Source: Alteromonadaceae bacterium (GTDB lineage: Bacteria; Pseudomonadota; Gammaproteobacteria; Enterobacterales; Alteromonadaceae). From it: 64,000 bases of DNA. The position numbers were made by a program, and so were the translations under genes. Of this stretch, positions 36,299-44,924 are shown one piece after another. The stretch lies in the NCBI GenBank assembly GCA_014872785.1, contig WKFJ01000045.1:62001-126000 (forward strand), read 5' to 3'. The notes below the pieces were generated by a model. It saw only the letters and a program-made list of their open reading frames with translations, searched no databases and was not told the origin of the DNA. Position 1 is the first letter of the stretch; every line of letters begins with the position of its first letter.

Positions 36299-37729
36299 AT
36301 GAGTAAGAAGCTGTACATTAAAACTTGGGGTTGCCAAATGAATGAGTATGACTCCGAAAAAATGGCGGATTTGCTTGACAGTACTCATGGATATACTGCT
36401 GCTGAAGATGCGGAGTCGGCAGACGTAATATTGCTCAATACTTGCTCCATTCGCGAAAAAGCCCAAGAGAAAGTATTTCATCAGTTAGGACGTTGGAAAA
36501 ACCTCAAAAAAACCAATCCAGAACTTATCATTGGTGTAGGTGGATGCGTTGCTTCACAGGAAGGTGATGCTATAAGACAGCGTGCTCCTTTTGTAGATAT
36601 CGTATTTGGTCCGCAAACACTCCACCGCTTACCAGAAATGATCAATCAGGTGAAAGGTGACGCAGAATCGGTTGTCGATATTAGCTTCCCAGAAATAGAA
36701 AAGTTTGACCGCCTGCCCGAACCTCGTTCTGACGGGCCAACAGCTTTCGTGTCTATCATGGAGGGATGTTCTAAGTACTGCAGTTTCTGCGTTGTTCCCT
36801 ATACTCGCGGAGAGGAAGTCTCTAGACCGGTTGATGATGTTATTTACGAAATTGCACAGTTGGCCGAACAAGGTGTGCGCGAAGTCAATCTTTTAGGACA
36901 AAACGTAAACGCGTTTCGCGGCGAGCATCACGATGGTTCTATCTGTCGTTTCTCGGAGTTATTGCATCTTGTTGCTGCAATTGATGGCATCGACCGCATC
37001 AGATACACAACATCTCACCCGGTTGAATTCACTGACGATATCATTGATGCTTATACGACGATCCCAGAACTCGTTGATCATTTACATCTTCCTGTTCAAA
37101 GTGGCTCAGACATGGTGTTAACCATGATGAAACGCGGGCACACTGCGCTCGAATACAAGTCAAAGATCCGCAAGCTCAAAAAGGTACGTCCAAATTTGAG
37201 CATGTCCTCTGATTTCATTATTGGTTTCCCAGGAGAAACTGACGCAGATTTTGAAGCAACGATGAATCTTATCAAAGATGTAGATTTCGATTTGAGTTTC
37301 AGCTTTATCTACAGTGCTCGTCCAGGGACTCCAGCTGCTGACGCAGTTGACGATGTGGGTGAAGATGTTAAAAAGCAAAGATTGCAAATATTACAACAAC
37401 GAATCAACCAGCAAGCTCAGCGCATTGCCCGTGACATGGTAGGCACAACACAGCGCGTCTTAGTCGAAGGTCCATCAAAGAAAAACATCATGGAATTATC
37501 GGGTAGAACCGAAAACAATCGTGTTGTTAATTTCGAAGGTAACCCTGAAATGATTGGGAAATTCGTCGACATAGATATCACTGATGTATTTGCTAATTCT
37601 CTACGCGGAAACGTTATTCGTACAGAAGCAGAAATGGATCTTCGCGTTGCCACTGCACCTGGCGAAATCCTAAGCAGCAAACCAGATGTTACACCTGACG
37701 AAATCGGCGTAGCACAGTTTCGCCCCTAA
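36299..37729 (+). CDS. miaB: tRNA-2-methylthio-N6-dimethylallyladenosine synthase
   Basis: 476 residues. Radical SAM methylthiotransferase that modifies A37 of tRNAs reading UNN codons. The N-terminal UPF0004 domain has the three cluster Cys residues ([25 protein letters not shown]). The radical SAM motif is [17 protein letters not shown] at about 155, and a TRAM domain follows near residue 380. First gene of the conserved miaB-ybeZ-ybeY-corC-lnt order; the next start lies 26 bases downstream. Confidence 0.97.
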   Translation: MSKKLYIKTWGCQMNEYDSEKMADLLDSTHGYTAAEDAESADVILLNTCSIREKAQEKVFHQLGRWKNLKKTNPELIIGVGGCVASQEGDAIRQRAPFVDIVFGPQTLHRLPEMINQVKGDAESVVDISFPEIEKFDRLPEPRSDGPTAFVSIMEGCSKYCSFCVVPYTRGEEVSRPVDDVIYEIAQLAEQGVREVNLLGQNVNAFRGEHHDGSICRFSELLHLVAAIDGIDRIRYTTSHPVEFTDDIIDAYTTIPELVDHLHLPVQSGSDMVLTMMKRGHTALEYKSKIRKLKKVRPNLSMSSDFIIGFPGETDADFEATMNLIKDVDFDLSFSFIYSARPGTPAADAVDDVGEDVKKQRLQILQQRINQQAQRIARDMVGTTQRVLVEGPSKKNIMELSGRTENNRVVNFEGNPEMIGKFVDIDITDVFANSLRGNVIRTEAEMDLRVATAPGEILSSKPDVTPDEIGVAQFRP

Positions 37730-37755
37730 ATATTACATAATCTCAGAGGTATTCG

Positions 37756-38799
37756 TTGAGTAACCTGATAGCCACTGAAACCGTGGAACTTGAGCCGGCA
37801 GACAATCGAAGTCTGTCGAGCCTTTGTGGTCCGTTCGATGATCACATTAAAATAATAGAACGACGTCTTGGCGTAGAAATAAGTCACAACCAAAACAAAT
37901 TTAAAATTGTCGGTAAGCAAGCTGTAGTCGACGCGACAGTGACTATGCTAAAACGCCTATACTTGGAAGCGACGCCCGTAAAAGGTCAGTATAAAGAATT
38001 AGAGCCGCAAGATATTCATTTGGCAATTCAAGAAGCAAATGTCATGGAACAAGGCAACAGCGATGATTACGGTAAGGAAGTTCACATAAAAACCAAACGC
38101 GGCGTAATCAAACCGCGTAACCCCAATCAATCCCAATACGTGATGAATGTAGTGCATCACGATATCACCTTTGGTATTGGCCCTGCCGGTACCGGCAAGA
38201 CTTATTTAGCCGTAGCCTGTGCCGTAGACGCTTTAGAAAGGCAAGAAATCCGGCGTATATTGTTAACCCGCCCTGCAGTTGAGGCAGGTGAAAAACTAGG
38301 TTTTTTACCGGGTGACTTGTCGCAAAAGGTCGACCCTTACCTACGCCCTCTTTATGACGCACTGTTTGAAATGCTGGGGTTTGAGAAAGTCGAAAAATTA
38401 ATAGAGCGCAACGTCATTGAAGTAGCCCCTTTGGCCTACATGCGAGGTAGAACCCTTAATGACGCCTTTATTATTTTGGACGAAAGCCAAAATACCACAG
38501 TGGAACAAATGAAAATGTTCTTAACTCGTATTGGTTTTAATTCCAAAGCAGTGATTACAGGTGACATTACTCAAATTGATTTACCAAGAGGCGCACGCTC
38601 TGGATTGCGTCATGCGATTGAAGTGCTCAAAGAAGTGCCAGACATTTCGCTAAACTTTTTTACTGCAAATGACGTGGTTAGGCATCCTGTTGTGGCTAGA
38701 ATTGTAAGAGCATATGAGCAGCACGAAGCAGAACAAAACGCCGCCAAAGAAGCTGAAAAAAAGGCGAAATTAGAGGCTGCTAACAAGGAGCCGCAATAA
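37756..38799 (+). CDS. ybeZ: PhoH-like ATPase YbeZ
   Basis: 347 residues. P-loop ATPase of the PhoH family with Walker A GPAGTGKT near residue 141 and the Walker B-like ILDESQN. An N-terminal KH-like segment (DDHIKIIERRLGVEIS) suggests RNA binding. It partners with YbeY in 16S rRNA maturation and ribosome quality control. The start is a TTG at 37756 with CAGAGG upstream; the C-terminal tail is a Lys/Glu/Ala helix. The gene ends 3 bases before ybeY. Confidence 0.95.
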   Translation: MSNLIATETVELEPADNRSLSSLCGPFDDHIKIIERRLGVEISHNQNKFKIVGKQAVVDATVTMLKRLYLEATPVKGQYKELEPQDIHLAIQEANVMEQGNSDDYGKEVHIKTKRGVIKPRNPNQSQYVMNVVHHDITFGIGPAGTGKTYLAVACAVDALERQEIRRILLTRPAVEAGEKLGFLPGDLSQKVDPYLRPLYDALFEMLGFEKVEKLIERNVIEVAPLAYMRGRTLNDAFIILDESQNTTVEQMKMFLTRIGFNSKAVITGDITQIDLPRGARSGLRHAIEVLKEVPDISLNFFTANDVVRHPVVARIVRAYEQHEAEQNAAKEAEKKAKLEAANKEPQ

Positions 38800-38802
38800 C
38801 GG

Positions 38803-39285
38803 ATGACTCAATCAACGGAACTTGCGGTTGACCTTCAAGTTGCATGTGAAGATGAATCAGACCTGCCGTCTGAAACACAAGTGCACCAATGGGCGTTACA
38901 AGCACTAGAAACTGCAGGGTTTAAGGAACACAGCGCTGAAGTAACTATTCGTATCGTTGATGAAATGGAAATAGTGCAATTAAATTCAGAATTTCGTCAC
39001 AAAAATAAACCAACCAATGTGCTATCTTTTCCTTTCGAGCAACCCATTGGCATGACCTTACCCTTACTTGGCGATATTGTCGTCTGCAAGCAGGTAATGC
39101 AGAATGAATCAGTGGAACAAGACAAAGCACTGTTTGATCATTGGGCACATTTAATTGTGCATGGAACCTTGCATTTATTAGGCTTCGACCACATTGACGA
39201 GGCTGAGGCGGAAGAGATGGAAGCCTTAGAAGTGCAAATTTTAAACAATTTAGGTATTGACGATCCCTATCGCGATCATCAATGA
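38803..39285 (+). CDS. ybeY: Endoribonuclease YbeY (16S rRNA maturation)
   Basis: 160 residues. The zinc-binding motif HGTLHLLGFDH (three His) is intact near residue 123, preceded by the conserved RHKNKPTNVLSFPFE. YbeY trims the 3' end of 16S rRNA and degrades defective ribosomes. Start ATG follows GGAGCCGCAATAACGG, and the 3-base spacing from ybeZ indicates coupled translation. Confidence 0.96.
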   Translation: MTQSTELAVDLQVACEDESDLPSETQVHQWALQALETAGFKEHSAEVTIRIVDEMEIVQLNSEFRHKNKPTNVLSFPFEQPIGMTLPLLGDIVVCKQVMQNESVEQDKALFDHWAHLIVHGTLHLLGFDHIDEAEAEEMEALEVQILNNLGIDDPYRDHQ

Positions 39286-39326
39286 TACTAAACTCTCATT
39301 TTAATTAATGGATAAACAAACAATCT

Positions 39327-40208
39327 ATGAATAATGACGACAACCCTCACTCTAGCAACGGTTCTCCAAGCAAGAGTTGGTTAGATAAAATAGTCCAAAC
39401 CTTCACTGGGGAACCCAAAAGTAGAGAAGAACTCGTCGAAGTCATTAACGAGGCACAACAGCAGGACGTTATTGACCCAGGAACACGTGAAATGATTGAA
39501 GGTGTTCTGGAAGTCGGAGAAATCAAAGTACGCGACATCATGATCCCGCGTGCACAAATAGTCACAATCGATGTTGAACAATCAGTAGAGGAATTCCTAC
39601 CCATTGTTTTAGAAACAGCACATTCTCGCTTTCCTGTTGTAAACGAAAGCAAAGACCACATCGAAGGGATTCTGCTAGCGAAAGATCTTTTGAGATACGG
39701 CTTTTCAGAGACCGATAAAATCGACCTTAAATCCATTATTCGCCCTGCCATGATAGTACCAGAAAGTAAACGAGTCGATGTGTTACTCAGAGAGTTTCGT
39801 CAACACCGCTATCACATGGCAATTGTCATTGACGAATACGGTGGTGTATCAGGACTTTGCACGATTGAGGACATCCTTGAACTAATCGTTGGTGAAATCG
39901 AAGACGAGCATGATGCAGAAGATGTTGAATCAGAAGACATTAGAGTGCTAAATACATACACCTATTCGGTCAAGGCACTGACATCAGTGGAGGACTTTAA
40001 CAGTTTCTTCGGTACGAGTTTTGATGAGGAGCAAGCCGATACCATTGGCGGTATTGTTCTGAATAATTTCGGGCACATGCCCTCAAAAGACGAAACAATT
40101 GAAATCAATGATATAGAGTTCAAAGTAAATAATGCTGATGGACGAAGGCTAATACAATTAAAGGTTACCTTGCCAAAAACGATGGCAGACAACTTAGCCA
40201 GTGCATAA
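39327..40208 (+). CDS. corC: CorC/YbeX: CBS-pair domain protein linked to Mg/Co efflux and ribosome function
   Basis: 293 residues, soluble. Two CBS domains lie at about 65-190 (VRDIMIPRAQIVTID and RQHRYHMAIVIDEYGGVSGL) and a CorC_HlyC transporter-associated domain at about 205-290. Relatives affect magnesium/cobalt homeostasis and 70S ribosome maturation. It overlaps the lnt start by 8 bases, so the two are coupled. Confidence 0.95.
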   Translation: MNNDDNPHSSNGSPSKSWLDKIVQTFTGEPKSREELVEVINEAQQQDVIDPGTREMIEGVLEVGEIKVRDIMIPRAQIVTIDVEQSVEEFLPIVLETAHSRFPVVNESKDHIEGILLAKDLLRYGFSETDKIDLKSIIRPAMIVPESKRVDVLLREFRQHRYHMAIVIDEYGGVSGLCTIEDILELIVGEIEDEHDAEDVESEDIRVLNTYTYSVKALTSVEDFNSFFGTSFDEEQADTIGGIVLNNFGHMPSKDETIEINDIEFKVNNADGRRLIQLKVTLPKTMADNLASA

Positions 40209-41745
40209 AAAACCAATCCAAAACTTATTGGCTCTTTTATTAGGTGCGTTGCTAACACTAGGCTATGCACCTTTTTCCTATTCTATCGTAGTACCAATAG
40301 CGTTAACCGCTATTTTCTATATTTGGTTGAAACTTGTTGATAAAAAACAAGCTGCCTGGTTAGGGTTTAGTTTTGGCCTTGGTTGGTTTGGTGCAGGTAT
40401 CAGCTGGGTTCACGTGAGTATTGCGGACTTTGGCGGATTACCATTAATAGGCTCGCTAACCTTGATGGCCTTATTAGTAAGCTATCTAGCATTGTTTCCC
40501 GCCTTAATATTTTATTGCTCAACACGCTATTCTCAGGCTTGGTTACAACCTTTTGCACTAGCTGCTTTTTGGGTGTTTTTCGAGTGGATTAGAAGTTGGT
40601 TTCTAAGCGGATTTCCTTGGCTATCGCTCGGCTACAGCCAGCTAGATAGTTTGTTTACTGGCTGGTTTCCTATCGCAGGAGAGACAGGTGTTACATTCAT
40701 TTTAGTGCTAAGTTCCGCTCTTTGTGCACAGGTTATGTGTAGAAGCTTTAATCAAAGCGCATTTGTCATAACCAAAGAGTCGAGCTTTCTATTGATAGTA
40801 ATAATTTCCAGTTTGCTGGTAAATCGTCTTGAATTCAGCGAAGTCGAGTCGGAAAAAGTGTCGATAGCCATGGTACAAGGTAACATTGAACAAGAGCTTC
40901 GTTGGGTACCTGAACAAGACATTCCAACGATGAAAAAATATCTATATATGACCAGAGAATTGTGGCATAACCAAATCATCATTTGGCCAGAAGCCGCTGT
41001 TCCCAGATTAGAGCCATTAGCGCTGGACTATCTAACGCAAGTTGATGATGAAGCGTTTAGCTCTGATACAGGGTTAGTGACGGGAATTGCTAATTACAAT
41101 TTCACAACTACTGAAGCCCATAATGCCCTCATCGTTCTTGGTAAATTCAATAGCGCGCAAACTGAACCGCAGTATCAGTACTTGCATCAGAATCGTTACG
41201 CAAAACATCACCTGCTGCCCATTGGTGAGTTTATCCCACTGGAGTCTTGGTTAAGAGGGCTCGCACCAATCTTCGATTTACCTATGTCATCGTTTAGTAG
41301 AGGGGACTATGAACAGGCAAGTTTATTGGTAAACAACTATCGATTGCTGTCTGCAATTTGTTTCGAGATTGCATTTCCTCGGCAAATCAGAGCCAACCTT
41401 CGCTCAAACACAGACTTCATATTAACCGTGAGTAACGATGCTTGGTTTGGCGCGTCTCATGGCCCAGCACAGCATCTAGAAATCGCTCAAGTAAGAGCCG
41501 CGGAATTTGGCATTCCAGTGCTTAGAGCGACTAACAATGGCATTACGGCCTTTATCGATCACCGTGGAAAGGTAATTAAACGAGCCCCTCAATTTGAAGC
41601 AGCGAGTATTGAAACTGAGTTGGCACGCGTTGGCGGAATAACCCCCTACCGGTGGTACGGCGACTGGCCACTTTGGGTTTTAGTTTCGGTTATTTTCATG
41701 GTGGTAGGGCTGAGTTATACACGTCGCTCACAATCCGCCAACTAA
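40201..41745 (+). CDS. lnt: Apolipoprotein N-acyltransferase
   Basis: 514 residues. It adds the third acyl chain to lipoproteins on the outer face of the inner membrane. Six N-terminal helices are followed by a nitrilase domain with the catalytic triad visible: Glu in IIWPEAAVPR, Lys in AKHHLLPIGEF and Cys in LSAICFEIAFP. The GTG start at 40201 lies inside the corC end, which is the common arrangement. It serves the several lipoproteins predicted in this window. No terminator was seen downstream. Confidence 0.96.
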   Translation: MHKKPIQNLLALLLGALLTLGYAPFSYSIVVPIALTAIFYIWLKLVDKKQAAWLGFSFGLGWFGAGISWVHVSIADFGGLPLIGSLTLMALLVSYLALFPALIFYCSTRYSQAWLQPFALAAFWVFFEWIRSWFLSGFPWLSLGYSQLDSLFTGWFPIAGETGVTFILVLSSALCAQVMCRSFNQSAFVITKESSFLLIVIISSLLVNRLEFSEVESEKVSIAMVQGNIEQELRWVPEQDIPTMKKYLYMTRELWHNQIIIWPEAAVPRLEPLALDYLTQVDDEAFSSDTGLVTGIANYNFTTTEAHNALIVLGKFNSAQTEPQYQYLHQNRYAKHHLLPIGEFIPLESWLRGLAPIFDLPMSSFSRGDYEQASLLVNNYRLLSAICFEIAFPRQIRANLRSNTDFILTVSNDAWFGASHGPAQHLEIAQVRAAEFGIPVLRATNNGITAFIDHRGKVIKRAPQFEAASIETELARVGGITPYRWYGDWPLWVLVSVIFMVVGLSYTRRSQSAN

Positions 41746-41827
41746 TCCACTGCCGTTCTAACTACTTGTTTTGCTTATCTTAACCGACTAATCTTTGGCT
41801 TCTACTAATTCTTTTGAAGGGGTCGCT

Positions 41828-43108
41828 ATGAAGCTTTTCCAACGTCTATCAATGGCCATCGCAATTGCAGGCTCACTTGCCACTAGTGGTCAAGTTTACG
41901 CTGAACTAACACAAATCAAAGCTGGCAAATTGATTGATGTCGTGCAAGGTAAGGTGGTTAGCGCCCCTGTCGTCGTTATTGAGGATGGCATTATTGTGTC
42001 TGTAACCGCAAACGGCAAAATCGATAACACAGCCAGATTAATTGACTTATCAGATCACACGTTGATTCCGGGGCTAATGGATATGCATGTGCATCTGACC
42101 TCCGATGCCAACAAACACGGTTATAAACGACTCGCTAGCTCATTACCCGACGTAACCATAACAGGTGTCAACAACGCTCAAGTTACGTTAATGGCTGGCT
42201 TTACTACTGTTAGGAATGTGGGTGCTCCTGGCTATGCCGATGTAGCTTTAAAGCGCGCTATCGAACAGGGTTCAATTCCCGGTCCCCGCATGTTTGTGTC
42301 TGGCCCATCAATAGGGGTGACGGGCGGTCACTGTGACAATAATTTACTCCCGCCCAGCTACAACGTGAAATCAGGAGGGGTTGCTGATGGGCCTTGGGCA
42401 ATAAGAGAAAAAATTCGACAACACATTAAATACGGTGCAGATGTTATTAAGTTTTGTGCGACCGGGGGGGTGTTATCAAAAGGTACTAAGGTCGGTGCAC
42501 AACAATATAGTCAAGAAGAAATGAACGCCCTCGTAGCAGAGGCTAATTTGCGTGGTCTGGTAACAGCAGCACATGCCCACGGCAACGACGGGATAAAGGC
42601 GGCCATTAAAGCAGGCGTTAACTCCATTGAACACGCAAGCTTTTTAGACGAAGAAGCCATCCAATTAGCCTTGGAGATGGGGACTTACTTTTCTATGGAC
42701 ATTTACACCACCGAATATATTTTATCCGAAGGTGAGAAAGCGGGAATCCTACAGGAAAGCTTGGATAAAGAGCGCGTGGTTGGACAACGCCAGCGGGACA
42801 GCTTTTCGGCAGCTGTGAAAGCTGGCGTTAAAATGGTATTTGGTTCTGATGCAGGTGTTTATCCTCATGGCACAAACGGCGCACAATTCTCGAGAATGGT
42901 TCGCTTTGGTATGACCCCCATGCAAGCAATACAGGCCTCGACAATTAACGCGGCCACCTTGCTAAGGCAGGAATCAAACATTGGCAGCATTGATGTTGGT
43001 AAATCCGCAGATATTATCGCGGTAAAAGGCGACCCAATGGAAAATATATCCCTTTTAGAGGCAATACCGTTCGTCATGAAGCAAGGCATTGTTTATAAAC
43101 ACGATTAA
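41828..43108 (+). CDS. Exported metal-dependent amidohydrolase (imidazolonepropionase/prolidase-like)
   Basis: 426 residues from the ATG at 41828, which follows GAAGGGGTC. A signal peptide spans about residues 1-26. The amidohydrolase metal ligands are visible: HVH in GLMDMHVHLT, a probable carboxylated Lys in DVIKFCATGG, His in TAAHAHG and IEHAS, and Asp in FGSDAGVYPHG. Enzymes of this subgroup hydrolyse the C-terminal residue of dipeptides such as Xaa-Pro or Xaa-Arg; which one here is not known. It probably acts in the periplasm. The next gene follows after 24 bases. Confidence 0.87.
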   Translation: MKLFQRLSMAIAIAGSLATSGQVYAELTQIKAGKLIDVVQGKVVSAPVVVIEDGIIVSVTANGKIDNTARLIDLSDHTLIPGLMDMHVHLTSDANKHGYKRLASSLPDVTITGVNNAQVTLMAGFTTVRNVGAPGYADVALKRAIEQGSIPGPRMFVSGPSIGVTGGHCDNNLLPPSYNVKSGGVADGPWAIREKIRQHIKYGADVIKFCATGGVLSKGTKVGAQQYSQEEMNALVAEANLRGLVTAAHAHGNDGIKAAIKAGVNSIEHASFLDEEAIQLALEMGTYFSMDIYTTEYILSEGEKAGILQESLDKERVVGQRQRDSFSAAVKAGVKMVFGSDAGVYPHGTNGAQFSRMVRFGMTPMQAIQASTINAATLLRQESNIGSIDVGKSADIIAVKGDPMENISLLEAIPFVMKQGIVYKHD

Positions 43109-43132
43109 ACCATAAACGACGGGTAAACGGCA

Positions 43133-44122
43133 TTGATTAGCCTACAAAACTTACGTGCCAGCAAACAAGGGGTTTGGCTGGCCATTGATTTTGCCATGAT
43201 GTTTCTGTTGGCAGTCAATCTCCTACTTATCCTGTTCGATGCTCTTTATAGCACCGCTACCGTATTTCGATTTTTTACAGATAACATCCCCCTTCTGACT
43301 AACCTTTATCAACCTGTTCACGAAAATTTCTTTTTTGTTGATTTGGGTTTTATCGCGATATTCTTAAGTGAATTTTTGCTTCGCTGGATTGTTGCGGTAC
43401 GTAACAAAGAGTACTTACGCTGGTACTTTTTCCCTTTTGTACACTGGTATGACTTAATCGGCTGTATTCCCGTTGACGCAGCTCGAATCTTCCGCGTACT
43501 GCGCATTGTGTCGATATTATATCGCCTTCACAAATATCAAATCGTCGATTTCAAAAACACGGGTTTATTTCGCTTCTTAACCTTTTATTACAATGTGTTT
43601 TTGGAAGAGTTGAGTGACCGCATTGTCGTAAAAGTTCTTTCGGATGCACAAGAAGATATCGCGATGGGTTCACAGCTTATAGAGAATATTACCAGTCAGG
43701 TGCTCAAACCTCGAATGAGCACAGTTACGCAATGGGTAGCCCTCACCTCGCAACATTTTGGTGATGTCATTAAGAATCATGAATCTGGCGAGATAATTCG
43801 ACATCATATTGCCCAAAGCGTCTCTCGTTCAGTGCGAGAAGACCCTCAAATTAGGAATCTAGATTTCATTCCAGTGCTGGGAAGCAATATAGAAAAACGC
43901 TTGGAAACGGCCGTTGCAAATATTGTTGTCAACAGCATTGTGAATCTTCTTAGCGATATAGATGAGCAGAAAGTACAACAGTTTATGGGGGCAGGACTGC
44001 CTGAGTTTTCCTCAGCTGAACAAGAATTAAATCAAGAGATTCTTGTGATTATTAATGAAGTGTTGGACTTAGTTAAAGAACATGTTGCCAATAAACGTTG
44101 GCAGGAAAAACTCAATAAATAA
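43133..44122 (+). CDS. Voltage-sensor-like four-helix membrane protein without an evident pore domain
   Basis: 329 residues. Hydrophobic helices lie at about 14-36, 65-88 and 96-113, then an S4-like segment with Arg at 118, 121, 124 and 131 (RIFRVLRIVSILYR). No selectivity-filter motif or further pore helices follow; the remaining 190 residues are soluble and mostly helical with repeated amphipathic segments (VANIVVNSIVNLLSDI). Annotation systems would likely call it an ion transporter. A voltage-sensor-only protein or a membrane-anchored scaffold are both possible. The TTG start at 43133 follows GACGGG. Probably cotranscribed with the amidohydrolase. Confidence 0.65.
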   Translation: MISLQNLRASKQGVWLAIDFAMMFLLAVNLLLILFDALYSTATVFRFFTDNIPLLTNLYQPVHENFFFVDLGFIAIFLSEFLLRWIVAVRNKEYLRWYFFPFVHWYDLIGCIPVDAARIFRVLRIVSILYRLHKYQIVDFKNTGLFRFLTFYYNVFLEELSDRIVVKVLSDAQEDIAMGSQLIENITSQVLKPRMSTVTQWVALTSQHFGDVIKNHESGEIIRHHIAQSVSRSVREDPQIRNLDFIPVLGSNIEKRLETAVANIVVNSIVNLLSDIDEQKVQQFMGAGLPEFSSAEQELNQEILVIINEVLDLVKEHVANKRWQEKLNK

Positions 44123-44181
44123 CCAAGCCCCTTTCTCTTAACTTGAAATCAGTTCAATTCATCGGATTATTTTTGTCATAT

Positions 44182-44212
44182 TTGACAATTTTGTGCCTTA
44201 AAGGACTATAAT
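44182..44212 (+). promoter_or_regulatory. Probable sigma-70 promoter of the YfiR/kinase/cyclase operon
   Basis: Both hexamers are perfect consensus: TTGACA (44182-44187) and TATAAT (44207-44212). The spacing is 19 bases, longer than the optimal 17, so activity may depend on an activator or be moderate. Confidence 0.65.
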
Positions 44213-44318
44213 CAAAATTGAATATAATGAGCAACTTACCTCGCTTTCGCGTGGTTAAGACAATTTATTAATCGCGAGAACATCCCGTTTCTTCGCTTTT
44301 TGTGAGCATAAGCAAATC

Positions 44319-44924
44319 TTGGCAAATTACGGATTACAAAAATTAGGACAATGCTTGTGCCTAGTCATGCTGTATCTATTCGCCAGTAACATTCACGCCC
44401 AGTCGTTCGATGAAGAACAAGAACGCAGAGTGAGAAGCGGCCTGCAAATGTTTCGCTCTATCCTAAGCGCTGATAAAGACATCAACAAAAAACACAATGA
44501 ACAACAAGGAATCGACATTGTATTTGTTTACGACAAAGATTTAGAGCGCGCACAAGCGCTTGCCAGGCGTTTTGTTCGCATGGGGCGAGGCGATAAAAAA
44601 GGCAAAATTAAAGATCTCCCTATCACCATACACATAATGAGAAACCTGGCAGGTATCGCTCAGGAAAATATTCAAGCCGCAGGTATTTTCATACTCGAAA
44701 AAGTGGAATCCGAGCGTATTCAACAAACCGCTGAATATGGATTGCAAAACAACATCGTAACCTACTCTCCTTATGAAGGAGACGTTGAAATGGGCATTAT
44801 GAGTGGGCTTATGATTGCCACTCGACCCAAGCCTTATTTTAATCAGGCCACGCTAAATGGCTCACAGATCAGAATCAAACCCTTCATGCTAAAGGTGGCT
44901 GAGATTTATGAACCTGAAAGCTGA
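44319..44924 (+). CDS. YfiR-family periplasmic protein (DUF4154)
   Basis: 201 residues. A signal peptide ends near residue 28 (LFASNIHA-QS). The rest follows the YfiR/DUF4154 pattern: VFVYDKDLERAQALARRFV near 65-85, ITIHIMRNLAG, and a final GSQIRIKPFMLKVAEI. YfiR proteins sit in the periplasm and restrain a membrane signalling partner, classically the diguanylate cyclase YfiN. Here the next gene is a hybrid histidine kinase with a periplasmic domain, overlapping by 17 bases, so the kinase is the likely partner. The start is a TTG at 44319; the ATG at 44367 would destroy the signal peptide. Confidence 0.83.
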   Translation: MANYGLQKLGQCLCLVMLYLFASNIHAQSFDEEQERRVRSGLQMFRSILSADKDINKKHNEQQGIDIVFVYDKDLERAQALARRFVRMGRGDKKGKIKDLPITIHIMRNLAGIAQENIQAAGIFILEKVESERIQQTAEYGLQNNIVTYSPYEGDVEMGIMSGLMIATRPKPYFNQATLNGSQIRIKPFMLKVAEIYEPES

